In this document: in pieces, positions 7,733-15,946 of the stretch | Layout of the letters: each line of letters starts with the position of its first letter | Numbering within the stretch: the first letter of the stretch is position 1 | Source of the DNA: Cupriavidus sp. 2SB | Lineage (GTDB): Bacteria > Pseudomonadota > Gammaproteobacteria > Burkholderiales > Burkholderiaceae | Reading direction: 5' to 3' | Assembly: GCF_005503625.1 (NCBI RefSeq) | Contig: NZ_SCMX01000054.1 | Coordinates: 1 to 46,428, forward strand | DNA length: 46,428 nucleotides | Notes under the pieces: generated by a model | What the model was told of the DNA's origin: nothing | What the model saw: only the letters and a program-made list of their open reading frames with translations | The model's database searches: none | Made by a program: the position numbers and the translations under genes

Positions 7733-8714
7733 ACCCCAACACCCCCACAAATCGCTTCCGATAGTCCGCCGGCGTTACCCCCACCACGCGCAAAAATGCC
7801 CGCCTGAACGTATCGATGTTCGTGAAGCCGCAGGCTGCCGCTGCCTGCTTCGGCGCGATGATGCCTTCCTCCAGCAATTGCCGCGCGGCGGCTACGCGGG
7901 CGCCCTCCACCCAACTCGCGGGTGTGACACCGACCTCTTCCTGGAACAGACGAGACAGATGCCGTGGACTGACGCCGAGGCGTGCAGCCAGGCTGGGGAC
8001 ATCGTGCGGTTCGGCGGGATGGGCGGCGACCCAGCGCTGGAGTTCCTGCAGTGCCGAACGATTGGCAGCGGGTGTTTCGCGGCGACTGAACTGCATCTGG
8101 CCACCGGGCCGTCGAAAGAACATCACCAGTTGGCTGGCGACGCGCATGGCGATATCCCGGCCCAGGTCTTCCTCCACGAGCGACAACGCCAGATCCATGC
8201 CGGCCGTGACCCCTGCCGCGGTACGCAGCTTGCCATCGCGCACGTGGATGGCATCGGCATCGACAGTGACATGCGGGAACCTTGCGGCCAGCGCGTCGGC
8301 GTCGGCCCAGTGCGTGGTGATGCGGCGTCCATCGAGCAGACCGGCCTCGGCCAGCAGGAACGCCCCGCTGCACACCGAACCATAACGCCGCGTCGTCGGC
8401 GCCACACGGCGCAGCCAGTCGAGCAATGCCGGGGCCATCTCCGCGTCTGCGGCGTGGGGTGCGCCCGCCACAAGCAGTGTGTGGATGCGAGGCAGTTTGC
8501 GCGCCCTGGGATCGTCCTCGATGACGATGTCCGGCATCAGGCGCACCCCCGACGAGGCCCGCACCGGGCCGCGACCAAGCGCCACGAGATCGAGGTGATA
8601 GATCTCGGCCCCGGCCTGGCGGTTGGCCTCGGCAAACACATCGAGTGGCCCCGAGACGTCCAGCAACTGCACACCCTCGATGGCGAGCAGGCCAATGTTT
8701 CGCGAAGCCGGCAT
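7731..8714 (-). CDS. GlxA family AraC-type transcriptional regulator
   Basis: This 327-residue regulator has an N-terminal DJ-1/PfpI amidase-like domain (about 5-190) and a C-terminal AraC helix-turn-helix pair (about 225-325). The first domain keeps the nucleophile-elbow cysteine, C115 in SVCSGAFLLAEAG, which in this family usually senses a ligand rather than cleaving one. The second carries LAARLGVSPRHLSRLFQEEVG and the family ending GFTNIDTFRRAFLRVVGVTPADYRKRF. The gene is divergent from the HD-domain gene at 8823, across a 108-base gap with a 19-bp palindrome, so it probably controls that gene and itself. The ligand is unknown. Relatives regulate catabolism of amines and nitrogen compounds. 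Confidence 0.9.
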   Translation of the reverse strand: MPASRNIGLLAIEGVQLLDVSGPLDVFAEANRQAGAEIYHLDLVALGRGPVRASSGVRLMPDIVIEDDPRARKLPRIHTLLVAGAPHAADAEMAPALLDWLRRVAPTTRRYGSVCSGAFLLAEAGLLDGRRITTHWADADALAARFPHVTVDADAIHVRDGKLRTAAGVTAGMDLALSLVEEDLGRDIAMRVASQLVMFFRRPGGQMQFSRRETPAANRSALQELQRWVAAHPAEPHDVPSLAARLGVSPRHLSRLFQEEVGVTPASWVEGARVAAARQLLEEGIIAPKQAAAACGFTNIDTFRRAFLRVVGVTPADYRKRFVGVLG

Positions 8715-8746
8715 GGCAGCGTCCTGTTAACGTCAGTTTGTCCTAT

Positions 8747-8765
8747 ATCGTCGTATTACGACGAT
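8747..8765. promoter_or_regulatory. 19-bp palindrome between GlxA-type regulator and HD gene
   Basis: ATCGTCGTA at 8747-8755 and TACGACGAT at 8757-8765 are exact reverse complements around one central base. The site lies midway between the two divergent starts (8714 and 8823). It is the obvious candidate operator for the adjacent regulator, although AraC-type proteins more often use direct repeats, so another dimeric repressor could bind here. Confidence 0.6.
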
Positions 8766-8822
8766 TGAAGCCATCCTACCGCGCTCCTACACTCGCTTCA
8801 ACCCCAAGCGAAGGAGTCCACC

Positions 8823-9464
8823 ATGCGCTTCACCACCGGCGACATCGCCATCCCCGACAGCCAGCTGGCTCGCGAGATCACCGAACTCGTGCGCGATACC
8901 GAATCACCGCTGTTGTTCCATCACTCCAGCCGCGTCTATTACTGGGCAGCGTTGGCCGGTAAGCATCGCGCCCTGCGCTATGACCCCGAACTGCTCTACG
9001 CAGGCGCCATGTTCCATGACATGGGGCTGACCCATGCACATGGCAGCGCCGACAAGCGATTCGAAGTAGATGGTGCCAACGCCGCCGCGGACTTTTTGCG
9101 CAGCCGGGGCATCGGCGAGCGCGAAGTGGAAAAGGTATGGACGGCCATCGCGCTACACACCACGCCGGGCGTCCCAGAATTCATGGCACCTGAAATTGCG
9201 CTAGTCACAGCCGGTGTGGAGATGGACGTGCTTGGCATCCGCTACGACACGTTCGCCGATGCGGATCGCGAAGCCGTGGTGCATGCGCATCCACGCACCG
9301 AACACTTCAAGGAGGACATCATCCAGGCGTTCTACGATGGCATCCGTCACAAGCCCGATACCACGTTCGGCAATGTCAAGGCCGATGTCATTGCCGACAA
9401 GGAACCGCACTTTCATCGTGGCAACTTCTGCAGCGTGATCCGCTGTTCGGCCTGGAAAGGGTGA
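8823..9464 (+). CDS. HD-domain phosphohydrolase-like protein
   Basis: This 213-residue soluble protein has an HD-domain pattern: His33/His34 early, the H65-D66 pair in GAMFHDMGLTH, a following helix with H112 in ALHTTPGV, and a conserved Asp further on. These coordinate one or two metals in phosphohydrolases and in cyanamide hydratase-like enzymes. The short, single-domain form with HDMGLTHAHG resembles the cyanamide hydratase/nitrile-related group more than nucleotide phosphohydrolases; this assignment is tentative. The ATG follows AAGGAG (8809-8814). It is divergent from, and probably controlled by, the GlxA-type regulator. Confidence 0.82.
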   Translation: MRFTTGDIAIPDSQLAREITELVRDTESPLLFHHSSRVYYWAALAGKHRALRYDPELLYAGAMFHDMGLTHAHGSADKRFEVDGANAAADFLRSRGIGEREVEKVWTAIALHTTPGVPEFMAPEIALVTAGVEMDVLGIRYDTFADADREAVVHAHPRTEHFKEDIIQAFYDGIRHKPDTTFGNVKADVIADKEPHFHRGNFCSVIRCSAWKG

Positions 9465-9474
9465 AGCCGTCGAC

Positions 9475-9951
9475 TCAATCGGTATGAGGGAGACAGGCAC
9501 GCAGGACACCGGCCAGCATCTCGGCGCTAGCCGGCTTTTCCAGCACCAGATCGATACCAGCGGCCCGGCACGCCCGTTCTATGGCCGGACTCACAGTGGC
9601 CGAGATGGCGACGATCGGTAGATGCGGTACTTTGTTACTTTGTTCCCGGCTCCGGACGGATCGGGCCAGCGTGAGGCCATCCATGCCGGGCAGGTCGATG
9701 TCGGTCAGCAGCATGGCAACATCCTGCGCCTGCAGCGCGGCCCAGGCCGCATGTCCGTGCTCGCACGACACGACCTCGCACGGCATGGCCGCGCGCAGTT
9801 GCTCCGCCAGCGCCATCAGGCAAAACGGATGATCGTCGGCCAGCACGATGCGCGGCAGCTTGTTGACGCGCACGGCAGACGATGCCGTACGCGTGGTGGT
9901 GGCCGGCGGCGTAGCGAACGTGGGCTGGACGAACAATGCAAGGCTGGGCAT
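9475..9951 (-). CDS. Stand-alone response-regulator receiver protein
   Basis: A single receiver domain follows an N-terminal extension of about 30 residues, and no output domain is present. Acidic pair D39-D40 (VLADDHP), phospho-acceptor D84 in LLTDIDLPGMDG, the Ser of the AISAT segment and K-P in LEKPAS are all visible, numbering from the ATG at 9951. The domain resembles the receivers of RcsC/EvgS-type hybrid kinases. The start is uncertain: the frame is open back to 10053, and neither 9951 nor 9969 has a good ribosome binding site. The 18-bp palindrome at 10031-10048 would lie upstream if either later start is right. No kinase gene is adjacent. The stop is 10 bases from the convergent HD gene. 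Confidence 0.75.
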   Translation of the reverse strand: MPSLALFVQPTFATPPATTTRTASSAVRVNKLPRIVLADDHPFCLMALAEQLRAAMPCEVVSCEHGHAAWAALQAQDVAMLLTDIDLPGMDGLTLARSVRSREQSNKVPHLPIVAISATVSPAIERACRAAGIDLVLEKPASAEMLAGVLRACLPHTD

Positions 9952-10030
9952 GGCGCGGACCGGACGCATTCCGGATAGAAACAGTGATGGTTGCGATCCC
10001 TGTATTGTGCGCGCCACGCTCTCTCGCAGG

Positions 10031-10048
10031 TTGCGGAAATTTCCGCAA
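10031..10048. promoter_or_regulatory. Perfect 18-bp palindrome upstream of the receiver gene
   Basis: TTGCGGAAA is joined directly to TTTCCGCAA. It sits 80-97 bases upstream of the chosen start of the receiver gene and 38 bases beyond the 3' end of the hydroxyacid dehydrogenase gene, so it is most likely an operator for the receiver gene. If translation began at 10053 it would instead lie inside the coding region. Confidence 0.5.
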
Positions 10049-10086
10049 ATCACGGTGGAAAGTTCTCAATTTCTCATTTTTTCGAC

Positions 10087-11106
10087 TTACCCCGTGACCC
10101 GGTTCATCAGAACATCGCCGCGTGTCCAGCGCCGGAGATTGTCGAGGAACATTTCCACCACGCGCGCGGCGTTGCCATCGGAGAATCCCGCGCTGTGCGG
10201 CGTGGCGATGACGTTGGGAAGCATCCAGAGTGGCGACGTGGCCGGCAGCGGTTCATGCGCAAAGACATCCAGATAGGCGCCGCCGAGATGACCATTGCCC
10301 AATACCTCGATCAGCGCCGTTTCGTCCACGATCTCGCCACGTGCCACGTTGACCAGGAGCGCACCCGCTGGCAGGCTCTGTAGCGCGGTGCCATCGATCA
10401 GCCCACGCGTGCGGTCGGTCAGCGGGCAGGCCAGGATCAGCCAGTCTGTCTGCGGGAGGATCGCGTCGAGGACATCGAACGTGGCCGTGGCGAACCCCTC
10501 GCCGGCCGGCGTGGCACGCTGCCTGATCACGGTGACGGACAGGCCCAGCACGCGCAGTACCGCGCCAATCTGCTGGCCGATCGGACCCCACCCCAGGATC
10601 GTCGCTCGCTGGCCCTGCAGATCGCGCGGCATGCCGCTACCGATCAGCGGCGCCCATCGTTGCGCGCGCTGGGCATCCATCAGTTGCGGAAAATGCCGGG
10701 CCAGCGCGAGCACACCCGCCAGCGCGGTTTGCGCCACGACTCCCGCGTTAGATCCCGACGACGTGGTCACGTCCACGCCACGTTCCCGCAGTTGCAGGAA
10801 GATCGCGCGATCCGCGCCGGCCGAGTGCGTATGCACCCAGCGCAACGACGGCGCCTCGCGCATCGCGTTGTAGAACCGTTCCGTGGCCGGCAGGACCTCA
10901 TGCTTGGTCGACAGTCCCGTGACGTCGCGGGAGACGAAGGCGACATCGGCATCGACGGAGCGCGGATCGTCGATGTCTGGTGCGGACACCGGCTCCCACG
11001 CATGACCAGCCATGGCGTTGTCGATGGCATCACGATGGGCATCGAGCGCTGCCATCGACAACAGGATGCGCAGCGGTGCCGCGCCGGATTCGGACCTCGT
11101 CGCCAT
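10087..11106 (-). CDS. D-2-hydroxyacid dehydrogenase family oxidoreductase
   Basis: This 339-residue NAD(P)-dependent enzyme interconverts a D-2-hydroxy acid and a 2-oxo acid. It shows the nucleotide-binding loop GWGPIGQQIG at 172-181 and the catalytic triad R256 (NVARGEIV), E285 (DVFAHEPLP) and H304 (TPHSAGFS). The first 100 residues form the variable substrate domain. It is the last gene of a minus-strand set and starts three bases after the stop of the Bug receptor gene, so it is probably co-transcribed. It may reduce a 2-oxo acid released by the aldolases upstream; the substrate is inferred only from context. Confidence 0.88.
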   Translation of the reverse strand: MATRSESGAAPLRILLSMAALDAHRDAIDNAMAGHAWEPVSAPDIDDPRSVDADVAFVSRDVTGLSTKHEVLPATERFYNAMREAPSLRWVHTHSAGADRAIFLQLRERGVDVTTSSGSNAGVVAQTALAGVLALARHFPQLMDAQRAQRWAPLIGSGMPRDLQGQRATILGWGPIGQQIGAVLRVLGLSVTVIRQRATPAGEGFATATFDVLDAILPQTDWLILACPLTDRTRGLIDGTALQSLPAGALLVNVARGEIVDETALIEVLGNGHLGGAYLDVFAHEPLPATSPLWMLPNVIATPHSAGFSDGNAARVVEMFLDNLRRWTRGDVLMNRVTG

Positions 11107-11109
11107 CGA

Positions 11110-12096
11110 TCAATCCACCGTGGCGCCGGACGCCTTCACCACGGCCTTCCACTTGACGAACTCTGCCCGCGTGAAGTCTCCGAACTGTTTTGGCGTGCCG
11201 CCCACGGGATCGGCCCCCTCGCGGATCATCTGCGCCTGCAGGGACGGCAGGATCTCGTTGACCGTCTTGTTCAACCTCGCCACCACCTCGGGCGACGTAC
11301 CCTTCGGTGCGAAGAAGCCAAACCACGATCCCGCCTCGAACCCCGGAAAGCCCTTCTCCGCGATGGTGGGCAGATCTGGCAGCGAGCGTGACCGCTTGGC
11401 GCTGGTCACTGCCAATGCCCGCAGCTTGCCGGCCTGGATATGGGACATGACCGAAGGAATCGTCGCAAACATGAACTGCACCCGGCCGGAGAGCAGGTCG
11501 TTAAGCGCATCGGCGCCCTTGTAGGGGATATGCGTGGCCTGCGTGCCCATACGCTCGGTCAGCATGAATCCCGACAGATGCGATGACGTGCCCACGCCGG
11601 TAGAGCTGTAGTTGAGCTTGCCGGGATTCGCCTTGGCATAGGCCGCGAATTCTTCGAACGTCTTTACCGGCAGCGACGGATGGACCACCAGCACATTCGG
11701 CACATCGGCGATCTGCACCACAGGGACGAGATCGGTCAGCGGGTCGTAGTTGAGCTTCTTGTAAAGCGTCTGGTTGATCGAGATCGGTCCCACCGAGTTC
11801 ACAAGCAGCGTGTATCCGTCAGCCGGCGCACGCACCACGTACTCGGTGCCGATATTGCCGCCTGCACCGGGCCGGTTGTCCACCACGAACGACTGCTTCA
11901 ATCGTTGTGCCATCTGCTGGCTGACGCTGCGGGCGAGCATGTCTGTTGTGCCGCCGGCGGTGAAGGCCACTACTACGCGAACGGGCTTGACGGGATAGTC
12001 GTCGGCCATGGCAGGCGTGGCCACTGTCACGCCCAGAGCCAGCGCGCAGGCCGTGAGCAATCGGGAATGCAGCGTTGGGGGGACGATTCGATGCAT
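11110..12096 (-). CDS. Bug-type (TctC family) tripartite tricarboxylate receptor
   Basis: This 328-residue periplasmic solute-binding protein has a signal peptide ending ATPAMA before DDYPVKPVRVVVAFTAGG. Family marks are the P-[VI]-R-x-[VI]-V-x-[FY]-x-x-GG-x-x-D opening (PVRVVVAFTAGGTTD), VDNRPGAGGNIGTEYV, the NYSSTGVGTSSHL ligand loop and IPYKGADALNDLLSGRVQFMFA. Bug receptors bind carboxylates and other small acids, often with a membrane partner (TctAB) encoded elsewhere, as here. The start at 12096 is fixed by GGAGAC just upstream; longer frames run into the neighbouring genes and are not real. The gene lies between the palindromic repeat element and the hydroxyacid dehydrogenase. Confidence 0.92.
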   Translation of the reverse strand: MHRIVPPTLHSRLLTACALALGVTVATPAMADDYPVKPVRVVVAFTAGGTTDMLARSVSQQMAQRLKQSFVVDNRPGAGGNIGTEYVVRAPADGYTLLVNSVGPISINQTLYKKLNYDPLTDLVPVVQIADVPNVLVVHPSLPVKTFEEFAAYAKANPGKLNYSSTGVGTSSHLSGFMLTERMGTQATHIPYKGADALNDLLSGRVQFMFATIPSVMSHIQAGKLRALAVTSAKRSRSLPDLPTIAEKGFPGFEAGSWFGFFAPKGTSPEVVARLNKTVNEILPSLQAQMIREGADPVGGTPKQFGDFTRAEFVKWKAVVKASGATVD

Positions 12097-12136
12097 GGTT
12101 GTCTCCGTAGAATTTTTTGTTTTGTATTGTTTTGCT

Positions 12137-12262
12137 CCCCTCTCCCACGCAGTGGGAGAGGGGTTGGGGGAGAGGGCAACGAGGTTCTGCTTGCCGACCT
12201 GTCTCAATTTGCACTGCTGGCCCTCTCCCCCGCCTCTCTCCCGCTTGCGGGAGAGGGGAGAA
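12137..12262. repeat. Compound interspersed palindrome (copies 2a, 2b)
   Basis: Three nested pairings fall in 126 bases. The first is a hairpin of CCCCTCTCCCAC (12137-12148) with GTGGGAGAGGGG (12152-12163). The second is CTCTCCCGC (12236-12244) with GCGGGAGAG (12247-12255). The third is GGGGGAGAGGGC (12166-12177) with GCCCTCTCCCCC (12220-12231), joining them across a 42-base spacer. The arrangement resembles mosaic REP elements (BIMEs) of enterobacteria. It lies between the aldolase and Bug receptor genes of one gene set and could attenuate transcription or stabilise mRNA. Confidence 0.75.
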
Positions 12263-12281
12263 ACCGGGAGAAAACCGAGGC

Positions 12282-13070
12282 TCAATCCCGATATCCCGGG
12301 TCGATCCGGTCCAGCTTGCGCAGCAGAGCTGGCCACTCCATCACGCCATAAGGCCGACGCGTGCCGGGCTGGTAGTTGTTCCACGTTTCCTGCAGCACAT
12401 CGGCGGGCACTTCCTGGAAAGGCGTGTTGCACGACATCGCCGCTACCTGCGAGCGGCAGGCCAGTTCGAGCCGGTGCATCCAGTTGAATGCCTCGCCCAC
12501 GGTGTTGCCCACGGTCAGCGCGCCGTGGTTGCGCAGGATCAGTGCCTCGCCCCGGCCCAGGTCTTCGATCAGCGATGCCTGCTCGGCGGTGTCGAGCACC
12601 ACGCCCTGGTAGTCGTGGTAGCCGATCTTCAGGAAGCGCATGGACGTTTGCGTGATTGGCAGCAGTCCGCATGCGAGCGAAGACACCGCCATCGACGCCC
12701 AGCTATGGGTGTGGATCACGCAGGCCACTTCGGGGCGCGCATGGTGGACGGCGCTGTGGATTACGTAGCCCGCCTTGTTGATGCCGTAGTTCAGCTCACC
12801 GAAGTCAGGCTTCGACAGGATCTTGCCGTCATGGTCCACCTTGATCAGGCATGAGGCGGTGATCTCCTCGTACATCATTCCGTAGGGATTGATCAGGAAG
12901 GCATCGTCCTCGTCCGGTACGCGCACGGAGATGTGGTTCGCCATCATGTCGGCCATGCCGTAGAGCTCGACCAGCCGGTAGCAGGCGGCCAGATCCACGC
13001 GCGCCTGCCACTCCGCCTCGCTGCACTGGTCGCGCATCGACGGGATGTTCAGCACACCGGGTTTCGTCAT
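12282..13070 (-). CDS. Class II aldolase/adducin family protein
   Basis: This 262-residue protein shows the class II (zinc) aldolase fold: ELYGMADMMANHISVR with substrate-binding N/H at about 45, NPYGMMYEEITAS, the metal pair H120-x-H122 in VIHTHSWAS, and a third His in LILRNHGALTVG. Members cleave phosphorylated or non-phosphorylated hydroxy-keto acids (such as fuculose-phosphate or HMG-type substrates) or act as decarboxylases; the substrate cannot be read off. The start at 13070 is supported by GGAGAC upstream on the minus strand. It follows tcuB by about 50 bases on the same strand, consistent with one operon for a carboxylic acid pathway. Confidence 0.88.
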   Translation of the reverse strand: MTKPGVLNIPSMRDQCSEAEWQARVDLAACYRLVELYGMADMMANHISVRVPDEDDAFLINPYGMMYEEITASCLIKVDHDGKILSKPDFGELNYGINKAGYVIHSAVHHARPEVACVIHTHSWASMAVSSLACGLLPITQTSMRFLKIGYHDYQGVVLDTAEQASLIEDLGRGEALILRNHGALTVGNTVGEAFNWMHRLELACRSQVAAMSCNTPFQEVPADVLQETWNNYQPGTRRPYGVMEWPALLRKLDRIDPGYRD

Positions 13071-13120
13071 GGGGGTGTCTCCTGGATGGGGTTCGATTGG
13101 GTATGTTGTTTGCCCGAGAT

Positions 13121-14329
13121 TCAATCCGAGCCGAGGGCAAGATCAGCCGGCCGGCGTTTCTCGATATGGAACTTGAGCAGCGCAGCACTGCGGAAAATGC
13201 CGTGCGCGAACTTGCCATAGGGCAGCGTGGCGAACAGTGCCATCACGATGCCCAGGTGTATGGCCAGCAGCGCGGCCATGGCGCCGGTATCGCGGAAGGC
13301 AAGCAGAGCCAGTCCGCTCGCGCTGGTCAGCAACAGCAGCGCGATAAAGCCACGGTCCATCGGCTTCTGCGCAGCGTCCATCGTCTTAGGGTCCCGACGC
13401 AGGTTCAGCCAGAGCAGCCCGGCCGGCCCGATCAGCAGACCGATACCGCCTGCGATGCCCAGCAGCACCGGCACGCTCGTGACCGGATATGGCGCGTGGA
13501 GATCCAGCAGGTAGTGATACAGCGTAGCCACCGTGGTAGCGGCAAAGCACAGCATGAAGCCGTAGAACGTGAAATGGTGGAAGCGGCGACGCAACAGCGT
13601 GAACGCATCGTCATCGTTGTTGCAGCCCTTGCCATGACCGCCATCCAGATACTTGAGCCGCAGCGCATCGTGTGCTGCACCACCGGCCGCCGCACCGTGC
13701 GATTCCCCGTCGCGCGTGCCCGGCGTGACCTGCCGCCAGAACCGCGTCACGCCGATACCCAGCGCGAGCATCGCGAACAGGAATACCGCACCGAACATCG
13801 CGGCCAGCAGGTTGTGCGGAAAGATCGCGTAGAAGTTGCCGGCCAGCGGCGCGTGCCACAGCGAGCCGCGCATGGCCAGCACCATCAGCAGGAACAGCAC
13901 CAGACCACCGGCCAGCGCCAATGCCACGGTCATACCGGCGCGACGATAGAGTCCGCCGAGCACCGCCGGGAACGCGAAATCTCCGTAGGTCTGTACGCGC
14001 ACCTTCGCCATGGCCTGCGGAATGTTGACCGCGAATTCGTGCGGCGGCGCGTACTGGCAGGCGTGATAGCACGCGCCGCAGTTGTGGCAGAGATTGGCAA
14101 GGTAGTGGATATCGGCTTTCGGGAACTCCAGCCGGCGCGTCATCGCCGGGAACACGGCGCAGAATCCTTCGCAATAGCGGCATGCGTTGCAGATCTGCAG
14201 CGTGCGTGCCACTTCCTCTTCGTCCGCAGTCAGCGGCAGCAGGCCATGGAGTCCACTGGCGCCAATGGTGTCGATGTCGCCGTTGGCCAGCGCCGCCGCC
14301 TCGCGCGTCAACGCTTCAAGATGTTGCAT
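13121..14329 (-). CDS. tcuB: Tricarballylate utilization protein TcuB (Fe-S, membrane)
   Basis: This 402-residue protein has an N-terminal double-cluster iron-sulfur domain: C47, C50, C53, C57 in CNACRYCEGFC, and C81, C84, C87, C91 in CHNCGACYHAC. It is followed by about six hydrophobic segments (about 120-400) as in TcuB/CitB. In Salmonella, TcuB passes electrons from the FADH2 of TcuA to the membrane quinone pool during tricarballylate oxidation to cis-aconitate. The start at 14329 has AAGGAC just upstream and lies inside the last codons of tcuA (14-base overlap), so translation is probably coupled. No tcuC (MFS carrier) is present; Bug receptors may supply transport. Confidence 0.9.
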   Translation of the reverse strand: MQHLEALTREAAALANGDIDTIGASGLHGLLPLTADEEEVARTLQICNACRYCEGFCAVFPAMTRRLEFPKADIHYLANLCHNCGACYHACQYAPPHEFAVNIPQAMAKVRVQTYGDFAFPAVLGGLYRRAGMTVALALAGGLVLFLLMVLAMRGSLWHAPLAGNFYAIFPHNLLAAMFGAVFLFAMLALGIGVTRFWRQVTPGTRDGESHGAAAGGAAHDALRLKYLDGGHGKGCNNDDDAFTLLRRRFHHFTFYGFMLCFAATTVATLYHYLLDLHAPYPVTSVPVLLGIAGGIGLLIGPAGLLWLNLRRDPKTMDAAQKPMDRGFIALLLLTSASGLALLAFRDTGAMAALLAIHLGIVMALFATLPYGKFAHGIFRSAALLKFHIEKRRPADLALGSD

Positions 14330-15743
14330 AGTCCTTTTCCTGTGATGCCACACCCGTTGCAGCGCGTGCTGCCTGGGTGCCCGCGATCCGGCCGAATGCG
14401 GTGCCGATGGCCATGCCCACACCGGCCGTGTAGCCCTTGCCGAGCACGTTGCCGGCCATCATCTCGCCCGCCACGAACAGGTTGTCGCTAGGCTGACCGC
14501 CAAAATGCACGGCCGCCTGGTCGTTGACCTTCAAACCCAGGTACGTGAACGTGATGCCGGGCCGCAGGGCATAACCATAGAACGGCGCGGTATCGAGCGG
14601 ACGCGCCCAGTGCGTCTTGGCCGGGGTCACGCCCTCGGTGTGGCAATCGTCCAGCACGGTGTGATCGAAATTTCCCACGCGGCAGGCGGCGTTGTATTCG
14701 CCGATCGTGCGCATGAAAGTGGCCTCGTCCAGCCCGAGCTTGCGGGCGAGTTCGGGCAGCGTGTCGGCCTTGACACCGGGGAACACCGGCGGCATGAAGC
14801 GGCCCACGGCCTTGGCGTCGATGATCGAATAGCCGATCTGCTGCGGCTGCTGCGCCACGAGGCGGCCCCAGATGGCGTAACGCTTGGGCCAGAAATCTTC
14901 GCCTTCATCGTAGAAGCGCTCGGCATTGGCGTTCAGCACCACGCCCAGCGACACACAATCGATCCGCGTGCAGATACCGCCGTCATAGAGCGGCGCGCGC
15001 GCGTCGATGGCCACGCAGTGCGATTGCGACGGATCGCCGATGGCGTCGGCGCCCGCCTCGATCATGTGCTTGAGCAGCACGCCCATGTTGAAACGCGTGC
15101 CACGGATCAGGAAGTTGTCGGCCGGCCATTCCCCGCGCTCGTTCTGACCCCAGGCTTCGCGCAGCCATTCACGATTCGATTCGAAGCCACCCGCCGCCAG
15201 CACGCAGGCACGCGCCGCAATGCGCTCGTTGCCGATGTACGCCGCGACGAAGCGACCTCCGTCCAGTTCGATGCGATCGACCGGCGCGTTGTAGCGGATG
15301 CTCACGCCCAAACGCTCCGCGCTGCGGTAATACGCGTTGACCAGCGCCTTGCCACCACCCATGAAGAACGCATTGGTGCGCGCCACATGCAGCGCGCCCG
15401 ATAGCGGCGGCTGGAAATTCACGCCATGGCTGCGCATCCAGTCGCGGCAGGTCGATGACGCCCGAATCGCCAGGCGCGCCAGCTTTTCGTCCGTCAGGCC
15501 GCCCGTGACCTTGAGCAGGTCCTGCCAGTATTCCTCTTCGGGATAGGCATCGATCAGCACGTCCTGCGGCGCGTCGTGCATGCAGCGCAGGTTACGGGTA
15601 TGCGAGGAATTGCCGCCACGCCATTCGCGCGGCGCGGATTCGAGCAGCATCACGCTGGCGCCCGCTTCACGGGCCATCAGCGCCGCGCACAGCGCAGCAT
15701 TGCCGCCGCCGATCACCAGTACATCGATCATCGGCGAACTCAT
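14316..15743 (-). CDS. tcuA: FAD-dependent tricarballylate dehydrogenase TcuA
   Basis: This 475-residue flavoprotein belongs to the fumarate reductase/succinate dehydrogenase flavoprotein family, in the TcuA branch. The FAD loop is VIGGGNAALCAALMAREAG at about 10-28, followed by GGNSSHTRNLR, an ACVLAAGGFESN segment, and the C-terminal FAD-binding NLFVAGEMMAGNVLGKGYTAG. TcuA oxidises tricarballylate to cis-aconitate; related members oxidise other carboxylates, so the true substrate is open. The ATG at 15743 keeps the Rossmann loop at the usual distance; an alternative is the ATG at 15731. The open frame upstream lacks homology-like sequence. It is first in the minus-strand set, about 120 bases downstream of a LysR-type half-site pair. 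Confidence 0.9.
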   Translation of the reverse strand: MSSPMIDVLVIGGGNAALCAALMAREAGASVMLLESAPREWRGGNSSHTRNLRCMHDAPQDVLIDAYPEEEYWQDLLKVTGGLTDEKLARLAIRASSTCRDWMRSHGVNFQPPLSGALHVARTNAFFMGGGKALVNAYYRSAERLGVSIRYNAPVDRIELDGGRFVAAYIGNERIAARACVLAAGGFESNREWLREAWGQNERGEWPADNFLIRGTRFNMGVLLKHMIEAGADAIGDPSQSHCVAIDARAPLYDGGICTRIDCVSLGVVLNANAERFYDEGEDFWPKRYAIWGRLVAQQPQQIGYSIIDAKAVGRFMPPVFPGVKADTLPELARKLGLDEATFMRTIGEYNAACRVGNFDHTVLDDCHTEGVTPAKTHWARPLDTAPFYGYALRPGITFTYLGLKVNDQAAVHFGGQPSDNLFVAGEMMAGNVLGKGYTAGVGMAIGTAFGRIAGTQAARAATGVASQEKDYATS

Positions 15744-15865
15744 GCGCAAGCACCCTGCCGGCAGGTCTTTTTGAGGAGTGGGAACACGATGTTTCATGCC
15801 TTCGTGGGTCTGTGCAGCGACTGTATCCGCGCGACGGATCGCTGCTAAGCCCTTGTCTGGCATGG

Positions 15866-15882
15866 GGGCATCACGATTTGTG
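15866..15882. promoter_or_regulatory. Candidate LysR-type binding site upstream of tcuA
   Basis: CATCAC and GTGATG flank five bases, giving ATC-N9-GAT, which fits the T-N11-A dyad of LysR-type sites. It is 123 bases upstream of the tcuA start, in the 203-base gap between the LysR gene and tcuA. Confidence 0.5.
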
Positions 15883-15946
15883 ATGGCTGACGGGAGACCG
15901 GCAAGTGCTGCCGGGGCCCACTACGCGCCCGAGTAATTCCTGCCTT

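Noticed and set aside
12097..12672. N-terminal extension of the Bug receptor frame into the aldolase gene
   Set aside because: The signal peptide and GGAGAC ribosome binding site place the start at 12096, and the extension crosses the palindromic repeats.
13097..14491. 464-residue plus-strand frame opposite tcuB
   Set aside because: Gln/His/Arg-rich shadow; the minus strand has two complete cysteine clusters and membrane segments.
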